From Avena insularis (taxonomy: Eukaryota > Streptophyta > Magnoliopsida > Poales > Poaceae), in the NCBI GenBank assembly GCA_023614405.1, contig CM042691.1:174130927-174194926 (forward strand): a DNA stretch of 64,000 nucleotides, written 5' to 3'. Below are positions 11,056 to 23,337 of this stretch, one piece after another. Both the position numbers and the translations under genes were made by a program. The first letter of the stretch is position 1. The number at the start of each line of letters is the position of its first letter. The notes beneath the pieces are model-generated. The model saw only the letters and a program-made list of their open reading frames with translations, was not told the origin of the DNA and did no database searches.

Positions 11056-12000
11056 GAATCCTCCAATGTTTCTCCTATTGTCTCTAACAATAAACCAGGG
11101 TATGTGGAGAAGCTTCCTTTCAAGCCTCTCCCTCCTAAAGAGGAGAGGAAGAAGAAGAAGAAGAAGAAGAAGAAGAGGAGGAGGAGGAGGAGGAGGAGTA
11201 AAAGGAGAGAGGAAACGGTATCTTCCCCTAAGCATGTTGCTCCTATTATAGTTTTTTCTGATGAATCTAAACTAGATGATGTTCCTATGCCTGTTACCTA
11301 TATTAGTGATCATGATTGCGAAAAGCACACTACTTTTAATATTGAAAATCTCTTTGGTACCAATTCAAAAAAGATGATATTAATAATTGTTGTGCTATTA
11401 GCGCTATCCATGTTCCTTCCAATGATGATATGTTTACAAACGAACACACTTGGGAAGATAGGTATTCTATTGCTTATGATGATATTATACCTCCAATGTA
11501 TGATGATTACAATGATGAATATGATATTTTCAGTCCACCTACTATTGAGGAGAAAATCAATTATGATTACAATATGCCTCCTACATTTGATGATTATGGT
11601 GATGACAATAATAATGATAGCTATTTTGTTGAATTTGCTCCCACTACAATTAATAAGAATGGCTATGCTTATGTGGAGAGTAATAATTATTTTATGCATG
11701 TGGCTCATGATAAGAATATTTTATGTGATAGTTATATTGTTAATTTTATTCATGATGCTACTGAAAGTTATTTTGAAAGAGGGAAACATGGTCTTATGTA
11801 TCTCAACAATATTAAGTTTCCCCTCTTTATGTTGAAAGTCTTGAAGTTGCACTTGTTTTGCTTTCCTATGCTTGTTGCTTTGTGCTTTCATGACTTGTTT
11901 CTTTACAAGATTCCTATGCATAGTACGTGGGTTAGACTTAAATGTGTTTTGAATTTGCTTCTTGATTCTCTCTTTTACTTCAATTCATATTTCTTGTGAG
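11056..12000 (+). pseudogene. C-terminal extension of the inner element's gag-type ORF
   Basis: The gag frame continues past the TAG at 11053 through a Lys/Arg run encoded by a trinucleotide repeat and a segment with VFSDESKLDDVP. Near an A run at about 11367-11372 it shifts into the frame of the 189-codon ORF 11430-11999. That part is rich in Asp, Tyr and Asn (YDDIIPPMYDDYNDEYD) and ends in a hydrophobic stretch (HLFCFPMLVALCFHDLF). No pol motif is present. Similar tails occur in Triticeae Sabrina-type elements from memory. Function is unknown. Confidence 0.6.
11148..11198 (+). repeat. (GAA)n(GGA)n microsatellite
   Basis: About nine GAA/AAG units are followed by about eight GGA units. In the gag frame it encodes a run of Lys then Arg. 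It is a likely slippage site. Confidence 0.9.
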
Positions 12001-14945
12001 CATCTTCTCAAACTATCAAGCATAACTTAAAGGCGTTATAGAAAAGTACTTCTTGGGAGATAACCCAATAGTTTTTCTTAAGTCTTGGAAGTTATTACTT
12101 CTATAATAACCTCTCCTTATCATTTTTATTTGATTTTTGTGCCAAGAATAACCTCTAATGAGATAAAAGTAAGATTTGGGGAAGTGATGTCCCGAAACTG
12201 ATTTTCGTGCTTCATTGTAAAAATTCATGAAAAATCTTTGTATATCAGATTGAGCTGTAATTTTCTGAATAAATCCCCCAGGTTGTTAGCTAACTTTCAT
12301 TAGTTCAACACTTTTTGATTTGAGCAACATAAAGTCTTCGAAAAAATCGGTTTTTACCTGCTGGTCTGTTTTGTAGATTTCTGGCATTATTTGCATTTGC
12401 CTTTTTATTGATTTCTTTTTTAGTTCTCTTTGGTAAATTGAGATTTTTGAGGGAAAGTAGCTTGTGTTTTTAATGAAAGTTTTTCTGTTTTGAAACTAAA
12501 ACCCAAAGGTTTATTACTTTTGAATGCAGTAATGTTGCTAATGAAGATTGTGTGAAGTTTTGTATGAAGGAAAATTTTCAGGTGTAGGGGAAGAATGATG
12601 TAATAAGATGAAGAATGGACAAAAGCTCATCTTGTGGATGCCACCCTGTGTCACCCCAAGAAATATTCAAGAGCTACAAGCGTCAAAACTTGGGGATGCC
12701 TAAGGCATCCGCTTCTTCATCAATAAAAATTTCAGGTCTTTCTAGACACTTCGCTTTTATTATTTCATGCTCAGTTGTGTTGTTCTTGGAGCGTCTTTGT
12801 TTTTGTTTTTACTTTTATTTTGCTTGGTTTGCTGCAATAAGTTGGTTGGATCCCAGCACACTTATTTTGGAGAGAGACACAATCTGTTTCCATTGCCTAG
12901 AACACTCTAGTTTTCATTCTTATTGTTTGTGAGTGTTCTATTCTGCTAGCACTGTGTTTAGCCTTAGTTTCTTATGCTATTTGCATAGAACTTTTTAGTT
13001 CTTCTTTGTGGATTTGAGATACCAGCTCACTAATCTTTATTGATTTTTATCTTTGTGAGTTGTTTTAAATAAGTCGATTGGTGTTGGAAAGGAGTAGGAA
13101 GCTTCATGCTTAGGTGGTACAAAAAGGAGCTTGTTTTGACTGTGGCTTAGACTTTATCATGTCATGTTAGATGTTTCTTTGACCTTATTCTTAGTAATTA
13201 TTGTCGTAGCATGACTTTTTTCAAACAATTGAGATTGCTTAATGTGCCTTGAAAGAATCATGCGTTATTTTAGCATACAAAAGCATAATATTGTGGTATT
13301 ATCCTTTGATGCTTTGTTTGGGTTGACTTGGCACATGCTCACACCATGTTAAGACTATGAACCAGTCACATTAGCCTTTATGGTCATTTAGTTTTTGACT
13401 TGTGATATCAATTTATGCTTTAATTAATAATGTTTTGTCGCTCTGCATGATTATGGCCATTATTGCTCTCTTAATTGGTCACTCTCAGTCCTTTGCTAGC
13501 CTCCACTTGTACTGAGTAAGATCTACTCATGCATCCAACTCCCAAGAAACCAAGTTATTCCAAAGTGTCCACTATAAATTCCTATGCATGGTGTGTTACA
13601 CCATTCCAAGTATATTCTTGTTTTATATATCTTCCAAATTAAACTTGTTATGTGAAAGTTAGTGATTAAAGCTCTCACAAACTTGATGGCATACTTTATT
13701 TTTCTTGCCCCTAATAAACTTGAACCATTGTGTCATCTATGTTGTATATGCTTGCACTTATACGTTGGGATTAGCAGAACTGTGTTGTCACGGGGAACGC
13801 TTTCAACATTGCACTTGTACATTGTACCCAGTTGATATCATGCTCTTTTGTTTATGGATATCATCGGTGTGAAATAAAAGGGGAGCTTGTAAGTCCATGG
13901 AGTTATGCATATGTGTTAGAGAAACGCCTGGGCCGCTAGCCTAAGCCATGCCTAATCATGGTGGAAACTTGCAGCATCACCATAGCGAGCAATCTATGAA
14001 GCATTCTTCTTATAAAAAAAGAGAGATAGAAAAAAAGAGATTGAGAAAAAAGAAAAAAAGATGAGAAAAGATAGAAAAAAGCACCATTTTCCCATGGTAA
14101 ATAAGAAGATTGCTGATATGCTCATGGTCTGCTTGCCTTGTCATTTTGATATGGGATAGCTCTTGTATCATGGGGAAAGGGGTACCCTGTTGGCGGTTCG
14201 TGATGATACACATGTACTTACTATGATAAGAACTTATCGGTAACTAAAGTTGAATAGCATGAGGAGCGACCCTCGTACTCAAGGGACATGAGATTTCCAA
14301 CTTATACTTTGTCAAGCATATACTCCATACTTTGTTCACTTTAACCTTAATCACTTCAAGATGCTTATGATAGGGGAAATGAGAGCTGAAAGATAACAAG
14401 TACCATAATTTTTGGAAGCTCTTTATGAAAGTTAAAATCCCTGCTTCCCTTTGAAAGGCCTTTCTTCCACTATTATATTGAGTGTCCACCTTCTATCCTT
14501 AGGCACCAATTAAGAGAGCATAGTTGCCATTCTTAGTTTTATGTGCATTGTCCCAAAACTTATTGATTGATTCAAATTGTTGATATTTCTTGTTCTTGAA
14601 CTATTTGTATCTAGTAACCCTTATGAACTTTGAAGGTGTCCTATGAATTTATGTTTTGCTACTCCATGAGGGACAAGTTGAATACCACTATGTTATGTTT
14701 TCTATATGTGAAACAAACAAACATCTTTCAATGCATTGTTATTCATGAATCTTTGTTTGTATCCTTTCATGTTGCAGCATAGTTACTATGTCTTATTGTT
14801 AGAACTTCATCTTTCATGCTCATGTTTAGAGTACTTTGATCCCATCTTTCAATGCTTGCAAATGGTTTGATCATGATTGTGATGGTGCATGTCACCTCAA
14901 AATTATTCTTTTTATCACTTACCTACTCGAGGACGAGCAGCAGTT
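12001..14945 (+). other. Non-coding internal region of the inner Athila-like element
   Basis: About 2.9 kb of AT-rich DNA without a supported gene. An A/G-rich tract at about 14014-14083 is low complexity. A PPT-adjacent phrase (CTTACCTACTCGAGGACGAGC) typical of Gypsy 3' ends lies at about 14919-14939. Confidence 0.6.
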
Positions 14946-14960
14946 AAGATTGGGGATGCT
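14946..14960 (+). other. Polypurine tract of the inner Athila-like element
   Basis: AAGATTGGGGATGCT directly precedes the 3' LTR start TGATACGTC and would prime plus-strand DNA synthesis. Confidence 0.7.
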
Positions 14961-16246
14961 TGATACGTCGTAAACATATCTATAGTTTTTGATGTTCCAT
15001 GCTTGTTTTGTGCCAACTTTCTTATGTTCTGTTTACACTTTGAGGTATTTTATACACTTTCTGTAACTAACCTATTGACAAGATGCCACAGTGCTAGTTG
15101 CCTGTTTTCTGCTGTTTTTGGTTTTAGAAAAGCTAAAAAATGAATATTTTCGGAATTGGACGGGAAAAAAGGCAATCTTCATATTTTCCCGGAACGGTAT
15201 GGAAAATCGAAGCAGAGACAGAGTAGGGCACTAGGGTGGGCACATCCTAGGGTGGCGCGGACCCACCTAGGCCATGCCAGCAGGGGGTGTGGCCCTCCTG
15301 GCTGCCTCCTCGCCTTGCCTCTTCGCCTATAAGAAGTCCCCGGGGATAAAACCCTAAAACATCCATAATACATCCACGAAAAGTTTCGTAGCACCGCTGC
15401 CACTGAAGGGAGATTCGGGGGACAGAAGTCTCTGTTCCGGCACCCTGTCGGGATGGGGAAGTGCCCCCGGATCCATCTCCATCGATCTCCACCACCATCT
15501 CCATCGCCATTGCTGATTCCCATGATGAGGAGGGAGTAGTTCTTCCTCGAGGCTCTACTGGTAGCTATGTGTTCATCTCTCTCTCTCTCTATGCGTGATC
15601 ATATTGTGATCATGAGCTTTGTAATCAAGTAGATCTACTACGCTACTCAAGTGCTTTAATCAATCTCTAGCTCTCCCCATGTGTGTGAAAGTGACAGCGT
15701 GCATGTCGTGGTGGCACTTAGGCTAGAGTTTACATAAATACCCAAGTGCTTCAATAGATCTCTGCTCTCCCCACGTGTGTGAAAGTGACAGCGTGCACGC
15801 TGTGGTGGCACTTAGGCTAGAGTTCACAAATACTTATCATGAGTATATTTTGAGTTGGTTGTCTATATGAAATTGTGGTGTTTGTTGGAACCATCTAGCG
15901 CTCAAGGTGATAGTGTGGGGTTATCTAGATGGGGAAGGCGGACTTTGAGAGTGCTGTTATAGCCCTACCATGGATTAGAGTGTCCGACCGGAGAGTAGTC
16001 CAGGGTAGTATCATGAAGAGAATATATTTATTGAGAGTGTTCACTAGTAAAAGTATGATCCCTAGGCCTTGTTTCTAAGCATTGAAACACCGTTTGCATC
16101 TAGATCTATTACATGTTTGCTTGCTTCTATCCTTTTTCCTTTAGTCTTTTCCTCCCTGTCAGAAGCTCTTTTCTGGCACCGTTACCACTTATAATCATCC
16201 ATACCACTTGTATTTCACTATCTCTACGCCGGACTAGTGCACCTAT
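14961..16246 (+). repeat. 3' LTR of the inner Athila-like element, first part
   Basis: It begins TGATACGTCG and is colinear with 7795-9090. It keeps a TATAAG box at 15328-15333 that is mutated in the 5' LTR. It stops at the CCTAT duplication where the Copia element entered; the remainder is at 25228-25439. Confidence 0.88.
16242..16246. repeat. Target-site duplication CCTAT, left copy
   Basis: CCTAT lies immediately before the Copia LTR and again at 25223-25227 after it. The uninterrupted 5' LTR of the host element has CACCTATACACC at the matching site. Confidence 0.92.
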
Positions 16247-18165
16247 TGTTGGAGATATGCCCTAGAGGCAATAATAAATGTAGTTATTATTATATCTTTG
16301 TGTTTATGATAAATGTTTACATTCATGCTATAATAGTATTAACAAGGAAACATTAATACTTGTGTGATTTGTAAACTTAAATTGAAGTCCCTAGTATAGC
16401 CTCTATACATCACTAGCTTGTTGGTTGATAAATGATTGTGGTTTCCCTATCATGAACATTGAGATGTTATCAACAACAAGATCATATCGTTAGGAGAATG
16501 ATATGGTGGACATACTCCTATAGATAAGCATAGCATAAATATCAAGTCATTTTAATAGTTCAATTGCTATATGCTTTCTGATACATAGTAACCTAATTCC
16601 TTCGACCATGAGATCATGCATATCACCTTTACTGGATGGATGCTTTGATGACATCAAACACCACACCGTAACTGGGTGGCTATAAAGGTGGCATTGAGTG
16701 TTCGGAAAGTATTGGTTGAAACACATGGATCAAGAGTGGGATTTTTCCATCCATATGACGGATAGATATACTCTGGGCCCTCTCGGTGAAATGTCATCCA
16801 ATTAGCTTGCAAGCATGTGACTGGCTCACAAGGGATCACATATCACGGGAACGATAAAAGAGTACTTATCAGTAACGAGGTTGAACTAGGTATGCAGAGA
16901 TACCGACGATCATAACCTCGGATAAGTAAACTATCGTGAGACAAAGGGAAATTGGTATCGTATGTAAGTGGTTCATTCGATCGCAAAGTAATCGTAGAAA
17001 TATGTGGGAGCCATATGAATTTCCAGATTCCTCTATTGGTTATTGTTCGGAGAAGTGTCCCGATCATGTCCGCATAATTCACGAACCGTAGGGAGACACA
17101 CTTAAGGATTCGACGTTGTTTGAGTAGTTATGGAATGATGAGAAAGAGACCGAATGTTGTTCGGAGTCTCGGATCGGATCCGGGATATCACGAGGAGATC
17201 CGGAATGGTCCGGAGAATAAGATTCATATAAGGAAAGTTCCGTTTCGCAGTTGGGGAATGGTTCCGGTGTTTTCATCGGGAATGTTCTAGAAGGTTCTGG
17301 AATGTCCGGCACTCCGGAGGGGAAGGGTACATGAATGTATTATATTAAGTTGGTATGATTGCATTGTGTACTCGGTGTCATCGCTGAACAAAATAGAGGG
17401 TTTATTGAAATCCTAGTTTGAAAAGTCAAACGCCAAGTTTGAAAGTCAAACGGCTATTTTTGGGAAGTGGAGAAAGAGGAGGAAACCGAGTTGGGGAGGA
17501 GTCCCTCCTCCACCGCCGGCCCACCTCCAAGCCGAGTTGGGGAGGGACTCCCCTCCCCTTGGCCGTCCGGCCCCTCCACCTATATAAGGAGGGGCAGGGC
17601 ACCCCTCCTAGACACACAAGATCCCCGCCTCCAAACCCTAAGCCGCTAGCGCCGCTACCTGCTGCCGCCGCCGCCCTAGGTCAAGCCGCCGCCAACGCCT
17701 AGCAACCTTAGCCGCCGGCCAAGCTTCCTCCTCGGCGTGTCTAAACCCTAGATCGTCTAGGGACTCTCTCATACTCCACCATACTTGCTCTGGCTTAAGG
17801 CGAAGCCCTGCGAGATCTCCCCTCTACTTCCGGTACCACGCCGTTGTGCTGCCGGAATCGCGAGGAGAGTGCTACAACCTCCGCTGCCTGCTGGAACAAG
17901 GGAGAGGAAGGTCTTCGTCGAAAAACCGAATGTGTGACCGATCGGAGCGCTCACGAACGCAGCGCCGGAAGGATCGTCTACGCGATCTTGAGATCGGGAA
18001 GAGTACGACTACATCACCCACGAGAATCCGCTCTCGTTAAACACTTTGGAATCTTCGAGGGTGAGTTATTCCATCGACTCGTTGCTACAATCTAGTAGAT
18101 AGATCTTGGCTTGTTTGTTTGTATGCGGTAGAAATTTTTTGTTTTCCATGCTACGAAACCCTACA
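16247..18165 (+). repeat. 5' LTR of BARE/Angela copy 1
   Basis: It runs from TGTTGGAGAT to CGAAACCCTACA. It contains a TATATAAGG box and a GC-rich leader. Short ORFs within it recur in every LTR copy and are not genes. Confidence 0.94.
17581..17589 (+). promoter_or_regulatory. TATA box of the BARE/Angela copy 1 5' LTR
   Basis: TATATAAGG follows a pyrimidine-rich stretch. The same box is at 24672-24680 in the 3' LTR. BARE-1 is known to be transcribed from TATA boxes in its LTR. Confidence 0.7.
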
Positions 18166-18166
18166 G

Positions 18167-18177
18167 TGGTATCAGAG
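18167..18177 (+). other. Primer-binding site, initiator tRNA-Met
   Basis: TGGTATCAGAG lies one base inside the LTR and is complementary to the 3' end of plant initiator tRNA-Met, as in BARE-1. Confidence 0.88.
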
Positions 18178-19353
18178 TCGTGTCTATATGTAGATCTGCA
18201 GACGAGTAGAACACAATGGTCATTGTGGGCGTTGATGCTTTTATTGTCGATTGCTTCTTGTGTACTTTGCATCTTGCGGGATGTTGGGATGAAGCGGCCC
18301 GGGATAACCTTACATGACATCGTTCATGAGACTTGCTCCACGCTTGACATGCAACTTGTATTGCATAAGTGGCTTTGCGGGTGCCAGTTTCTCCTAGCAT
18401 AGTTAAGATTCAATTTACAACGGGTGATTAACAATGCTAGTATCAATGTTGTGGTTCTTGTTCGTAAGTTAGAACGACACTTATTGAAAGCCCCAAACCA
18501 CGTAAAATATGCAAAGAAAGTAGAGGCGTCTAACTTTGTTTTGCAGGGGTGTGTTGTGATGTGATATGGCCATGATTGTGATTATATTTGATGTATGCAA
18601 TGTTCCTTATTGTAAGTTGCAACCGGCAGGAGCCATATGGTTGTCTTTAATTTATGTTAAGACCCGCGTGTCTATTCAAAGTAGTTGTAATAGTTGAAGC
18701 CGGTGGACGACAACCATGGAGAAGCGTCATTGACCTTGATGCAATGCCGGTGATGATGGAGATCATGTTCGTGCTTGAAGATGGAGATCGGAAGCACAAA
18801 GAAGAAAGGCCATATCATATCACATATTATGAATTGCATGTGATGTTAATCCTTTATGCATCTTGTATTGCTTAGTAGACGATGGTAGCATTATAAGATG
18901 ATCCCTCATGCACATGAATTTCAAGTCATAAAGTGTTCACCCTTAGTTAGCACCGTTGCTAAAGCTTGTTGTTTCGAAGCACCACGTGATGATCGGGTGT
19001 GTTAGATTCCGCAAGTGTATACAACGTGAGCAAGCCAGATTTGCTCATGCGAAAACTAAGGTTTGATCTTGACGAGCCTAGCATGTACAGACATGGTCTC
19101 GGAACACGGATCACCGAAAGGTAAAGGATGAATCATATAGTAGATATGATGAACATGTCGATTGTTCGCCATTGAAACTATGTCAACTCTCGTGATGATC
19201 GGTGTTGATGTGGTGGATTTGGTTCGTGTGATCACTAAAACAATGTGAGGGATATTGTTTTGAGTGGGAGTTCACCTAGATTAATTTCATTATTAATTTG
19301 AACTCAATTTGTCATAAACTTAGTCTAAACTATTGCAAATATGTTGTAGATCA
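18178..19353 (+). other. Untranslated leader of BARE/Angela copy 1
   Basis: About 1.2 kb between the primer-binding site and the gag ATG. BARE-type elements have a long leader with packaging and dimerisation signals, but no specific signal can be resolved here. A 73-codon ORF at 18654-18875 is also present in copy 2 (33304-33525). It carries no recognisable domain, and I treat it as leader sequence. Confidence 0.6.
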
Positions 19354-20236
19354 ATGGCAGCCCCTACCATCAATTTTAATGCGTTCCTAGAGAAATAAAA
19401 GTTGAAAAACAATGGAAGCAACTTCGCGGATTGGTTCCGCAATTTGAGGATTGTCCTCACAGCTGGTAATTTGACCTATGTGCTGGATGCACCGCTGAGT
19501 GACCCACTGCAATTGATGTGCCGATGAAGTAAAGAATGTTTACCTCACGGAAGACTCAGTACTCCACAGTTCAGTGTGCTATCTTGTATGGTTTAGAATC
19601 GGAGCTTCAGAAAAGGTTTGAGAATTCAGACCCATATGATATTGTCGAGGATCTCAAATTGATCTTTGAGACTCATGCGGCAATTGAAAGCTATGAGGCT
19701 TCTGAAAAGTTCTTTAACTACAAGATGGAAGAGGGCAGCTCTGTCAGTGAGCATGTGCTTAAGATGTCTGGGCACGCAAACAAACTTCAAAGCTTGGGTA
19801 TAGTGATTCCTAATGCTTTGGGGATTTACCGTGTCCTCCAATCACTACCACCAAGTTACAAGAACTTTGTGATGAACTACAACATGCAGAACATGAACAA
19901 GACGCTGCGTAACTCTTGCCATGTTGAAATCTGCAAGTGAAGATCAAGAAAGAGCACCAAGTGTTGTTGGTCAATAAGACCACCAAATTCAAGAAAGGCA
20001 AGTCTAAGCAAAAGGGACACTTCAAGAAGGGTGGTAAGAAAGTTACCACGCCGACGAAGAAGACCAAGGCTGGACCTAGGCCTGATACTGAGTGCTTTTA
20101 CTGCAAGGGAGAAGGTCACTGGAAGCGGAATTGCCCAAAGTACTTGGCGGATTTGAAGAACGGCAACATCAAGAAGAAAGGTATATCCGATATACATGTT
20201 ATTGATGTGTATCTCACTAGTACTCGTAGTAGTGCC
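19354..20236 (+). pseudogene. Gag of BARE/Angela copy 1
   Basis: The ATG at 19354 gives MAAPTINFNAFLEK and then a premature TAA at 19396-19398 (codon 15). After a small rearrangement near 19490-19530 the capsid region is open at 19536-19940, and the nucleocapsid is in another frame from 19937. A CX2CX4HX4C zinc knuckle lies at 20093-20134 (CFYCKGEGHWKRNC). The capsid region has the UBN2-type features of Copia gags (FETHAAIESYEASEKFFNYK). Intact Gag would assemble cytoplasmic particles. Confidence 0.88.
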
Positions 20237-20473
20237 TGGGTATTTGATACTGGTTCGGTTGCTCATATTTGTAACTCGAAATAGGTGCTGCAGAATAAAC
20301 GGAAGCTAGCGAAGAACGAGGTGACGGCGCGCTGGGAAACGGATCAAAGGTTGATGTGATCGCGGCACGCTACCCCTTCATCTACCATCGGGATTAGTTT
20401 TATACTTAAATAATTGTTATTTGGTGCTGCGTACATGAACATTATATCGATCTTGTTTATTAAGTAGAGTTAA
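20237..20473 (+). pseudogene. Protease region of BARE/Angela copy 1
   Basis: The aspartic-protease motif WVFDTGSVAHICNS is intact. The frame ends at a TAG (20284-20286) directly after it, and the next 190 bp has no open frame. The C-terminal half of the protease is therefore lost or shifted. Confidence 0.8.
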
Positions 20474-22771
20474 TTGTTTAAGTCCGAGAATAATGGTTGT
20501 TCGATTTATATGAGTAATATGTTTTATGCACATGCACCTTTGATAGATGGTCTATTCTTATTGAATCTCGATAGTGGAAATACACATATTAATAACATTG
20601 AGGCTAAACGTTTGAAATCGAGCGATAACTCGACCTATATGTGGCACTGTCGTCTTGGTCACATTGGAGTGAAGCGCATGAAGAAACTCCATTCCGATGG
20701 ACTTCTTGAATCACTTGATTTCTAATCACTTGAAAGATGCGAAGCATGTCTCATGGGTAAAATGACTAAGACTCCATTTTCTGGTATGATGGAGCGAGCT
20801 ACGGACTTATTGGAAATCATACATACCGATGTGTGTGGTCCAATGAGTGTAGCATCGCGCGGTGGTTATCGTTATGTTCTTACCTTCACGGATGACTTGA
20901 GTAGATATGGGTATATCTATTTCATGAAACATAAGTCCGAAACTTTCGAGAAGTTTAAGGAATTTCAAAGTGAGGTAGAGAATCAACGTAACAAGAAGAT
21001 TAAATTTCTACGTTCTGATCGTGGAGGTGAATATCTAAGTTACGAGTTTGGCGAGCATTTGAAGAAATGCGGAATACTTTCACAATTGACACCGCCGGGA
21101 ACACCACAACGTAATGGTGTGTCCGAACGTCGTAATCGAACTCTCTTAGATATGGTTCGTTCTATGATGTCACTTACAGATTTACCGTTATCATTTTGGG
21201 GTTATGCATTAGAAACAGCCGCATTCACTTTAAATAGGGCACCATCTGAATCCGTTGAAATGACACCGTATGAATTATGGTTTGGGAAGAAACCCAGATT
21301 GTCGTTCCTTAAAGTTTGGGGTTGCGAAGCCTATGTAAGGAAGTTACAGCCGGACAAGCTTGAACCCAAAGCGGAAAAATGCGTCTTCATAGGATACCCG
21401 AAGGAAACTATTGGGTATACCTTCTATCATAGATCCGAAGGCAAAATCTTTGTTGCCAAGAATGGATCCTTTCTAGAGAAGGAATTTCTCTCGAAAGAAG
21501 TGACTAGAAGGAAAGTAGAACTCGACGAGGTTGTCGAACCTTCTCTCGAAATTGCGAGTAGCGCAGCGCCGGAAGAAGTTCCTGTGGTGCCTGCACCAAT
21601 AAGAGAGGAAGCTAATGATGATGATCATGAAACTTCGGTTGAAGTTGCTATAGAGCCTCGCAGGTCAACGAGAACTCGTACCACTCCAGATTGGTATGAT
21701 CCCGTTATGAGTGTCATGTTGGTGGACAAAACCGATGATCCTGAGACATATGAGGAAGCGATGATGAGCCCAGATTCCAACAAATGGCAAGAAGCCATGA
21801 AATCCGAGATTGGATCCATGTACGAAAACCAAGTATGGACTTTGGTGGACTTACCGGATGGCCGGAAGGCTGTCGAGAACAAATGGATTTTCAAGAAGAA
21901 AACAGATGTTGATGGTAATGTTACTGTCTATAAAGCTCGACTTGTCACAAAGGGGATTCGACAAATTCAAGGAGTTGACTACGATGAGACTTTCTCACCA
22001 GTAGCGAAGCTAAAGTCTGTGAGGATTATGTTAGCAATCGCTGCATATTATGATTATGAGATATGGCAGATGGATGTCAAAACAACATTCCTCAATGGAC
22101 ACATTGATGAAGAGTTGTATATGATGCAACCCAAAGGTTTTGTCGATGCTAAAGATGCTAACAAGGTATGCAAACTTCAACGGTCCATCTATGAATTGAA
22201 GCAAGCATCCCGAAGTTGGAATCAACGTTTTGATAAGGTGATCAAAAGTTTTGGTTTTATACAAACTTATGGAGAAGCTTGTATTTACAAGAAAGTGAGT
22301 GGGAGCTCTGTAGCATTCTTAATACTGTATGTAGATGACATATTGTTGATTGGGAATGATGTAGACCTTCTTAATAGTGTCAAGGAATATTTGAATAATA
22401 GTTTTTCAATGAAGGATCTTGGCGAAGCAGCTTACATATTAGGCATAAAGATTTATAGAGATAGATCGAGACGCCAAATATCATTGTCACAAAGTACATA
22501 TTTGGACAAAGTTCTAAAGAGGTTTGGAATGGAAGATAGCAAGAAAGGGTTCTTGCCCATGTTGCCCAATACGACCTTGAGTAAAACTCAAAGTCCGACA
22601 TCGGCAAAAGACAGAGAAAGGATGAGTAAGACTCCCTATGCCTCAGCCATAGGATCTCTAATGTATGCCATGCTATGTACTAGACCCGACATTGCATATG
22701 TTGTTAGTTTAACTAGCAGATATCAAAGTGATCCAGGAGTGGATCATTGGACAATGTCAAAACATCCTTAA
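20474..22771 (+). pseudogene. Integrase and reverse transcriptase of BARE/Angela copy 1
   Basis: The pre-integrase domain (MWHCRLGHIGVKRM) ends at an in-frame TAA (20723-20725). The same frame then stays open for 672 codons from 20753. The integrase core shows Asp26, Asp89 and Glu125 (HTD, SDRGGEY, GVSERR), spaced D-x62-D-x35-E. The RT carries its YVDD box at 22328-22339 (residues 526-529), and VKTTFLNGHIDEELYM precedes it. The ORF leaves frame near 22745. Integrase and RT catalytic residues are all present, so this is the best-preserved pol block in the window. Confidence 0.92.
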
Positions 22772-23303
22772 GTACTTGAGAAGAACTAAGGATATGGTTC
22801 TTTCTTATGGAGGTGATGAACAGCTCGTTGTTAATGGTTACACCGACGCTAGTTGGAACACCGATCCGGATGATTCTAAATCACAATCTGGATACGTATT
22901 TACTTTGAATGGTGCAACAGTTAGCTGGAGGAGTGCAAAACAAAGCGTTGTGGCGAGATCTTCAACTGAATCGGAATACATGGCTGCTTCGGAGGCTTCA
23001 CAAGAAGCGATATGGATGAAAGAGTTCATTACAGAGCTGGGTGTGGTTCCTAGTGCGCTGGACCCAATGTCTATCTATTGTGATAACATGGGTGCCATAG
23101 CCAATGCGCAAGAACCAAGGTCACACAAGAAGCATATCAAGCTATGTTTTCACGCTATTCGAGAGCATGTCCAAGATGGGGACATAAAGATTTGCAAAGT
23201 ACACACAGATCTGAATGTGGTGGATCCGTTGACTAAACCTCTCCCGAGGGCAAAACATGACCAACACCAAACTGCCATGGGTGTTCGGTATATTACCATG
23301 TAA
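22728..23303 (+). pseudogene. RNase H of BARE/Angela copy 1
   Basis: This segment is open for 191 codons but in a different frame from RT. It has the Copia RNase H motifs GYTDASWNTD, SQSGYVF, STESEYMA, YCDNMGAI and HIKLCFHAIRE. It ends with the conserved tail near PRAKHDQHQTAMGV. A short deletion near 22745-22760 separates it from RT. RNase H would degrade the RNA strand during cDNA synthesis. Confidence 0.9.
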
Positions 23304-23322
23304 TCTAGATTAGATGACTCTA

Positions 23323-23337
23323 GTGCAAGTGGGAGAC
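23323..23337 (+). other. Polypurine tract of BARE/Angela copy 1
   Basis: GTGCAAGTGGGAGAC abuts the 3' LTR. The same sequence stands next to the 3' LTRs of the other two copies (reverse complement near 28844 and 55271). Confidence 0.8.

Noticed and set aside
10994..11251. Poly-Arg plus ORF and poly-Pro/Leu minus ORF
   Set aside because: Off-frame readings of the GAA/GGA microsatellite.
11310..11708. Ile-rich minus ORF
   Set aside because: Antisense shadow of the Asp/Asn-rich gag extension.
17418..17702. ORF in the Copia LTR, with near copies at 24509-24760
   Set aside because: It lies across the LTR TATA box and leader and changes frame between copies; it is LTR sequence, not a gene.
18654..18875. 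73-codon ORF identical in two Copia copies
   Set aside because: It is in the leader of BARE/Angela elements. The identity reflects recent copies, and no domain or context supports a protein.
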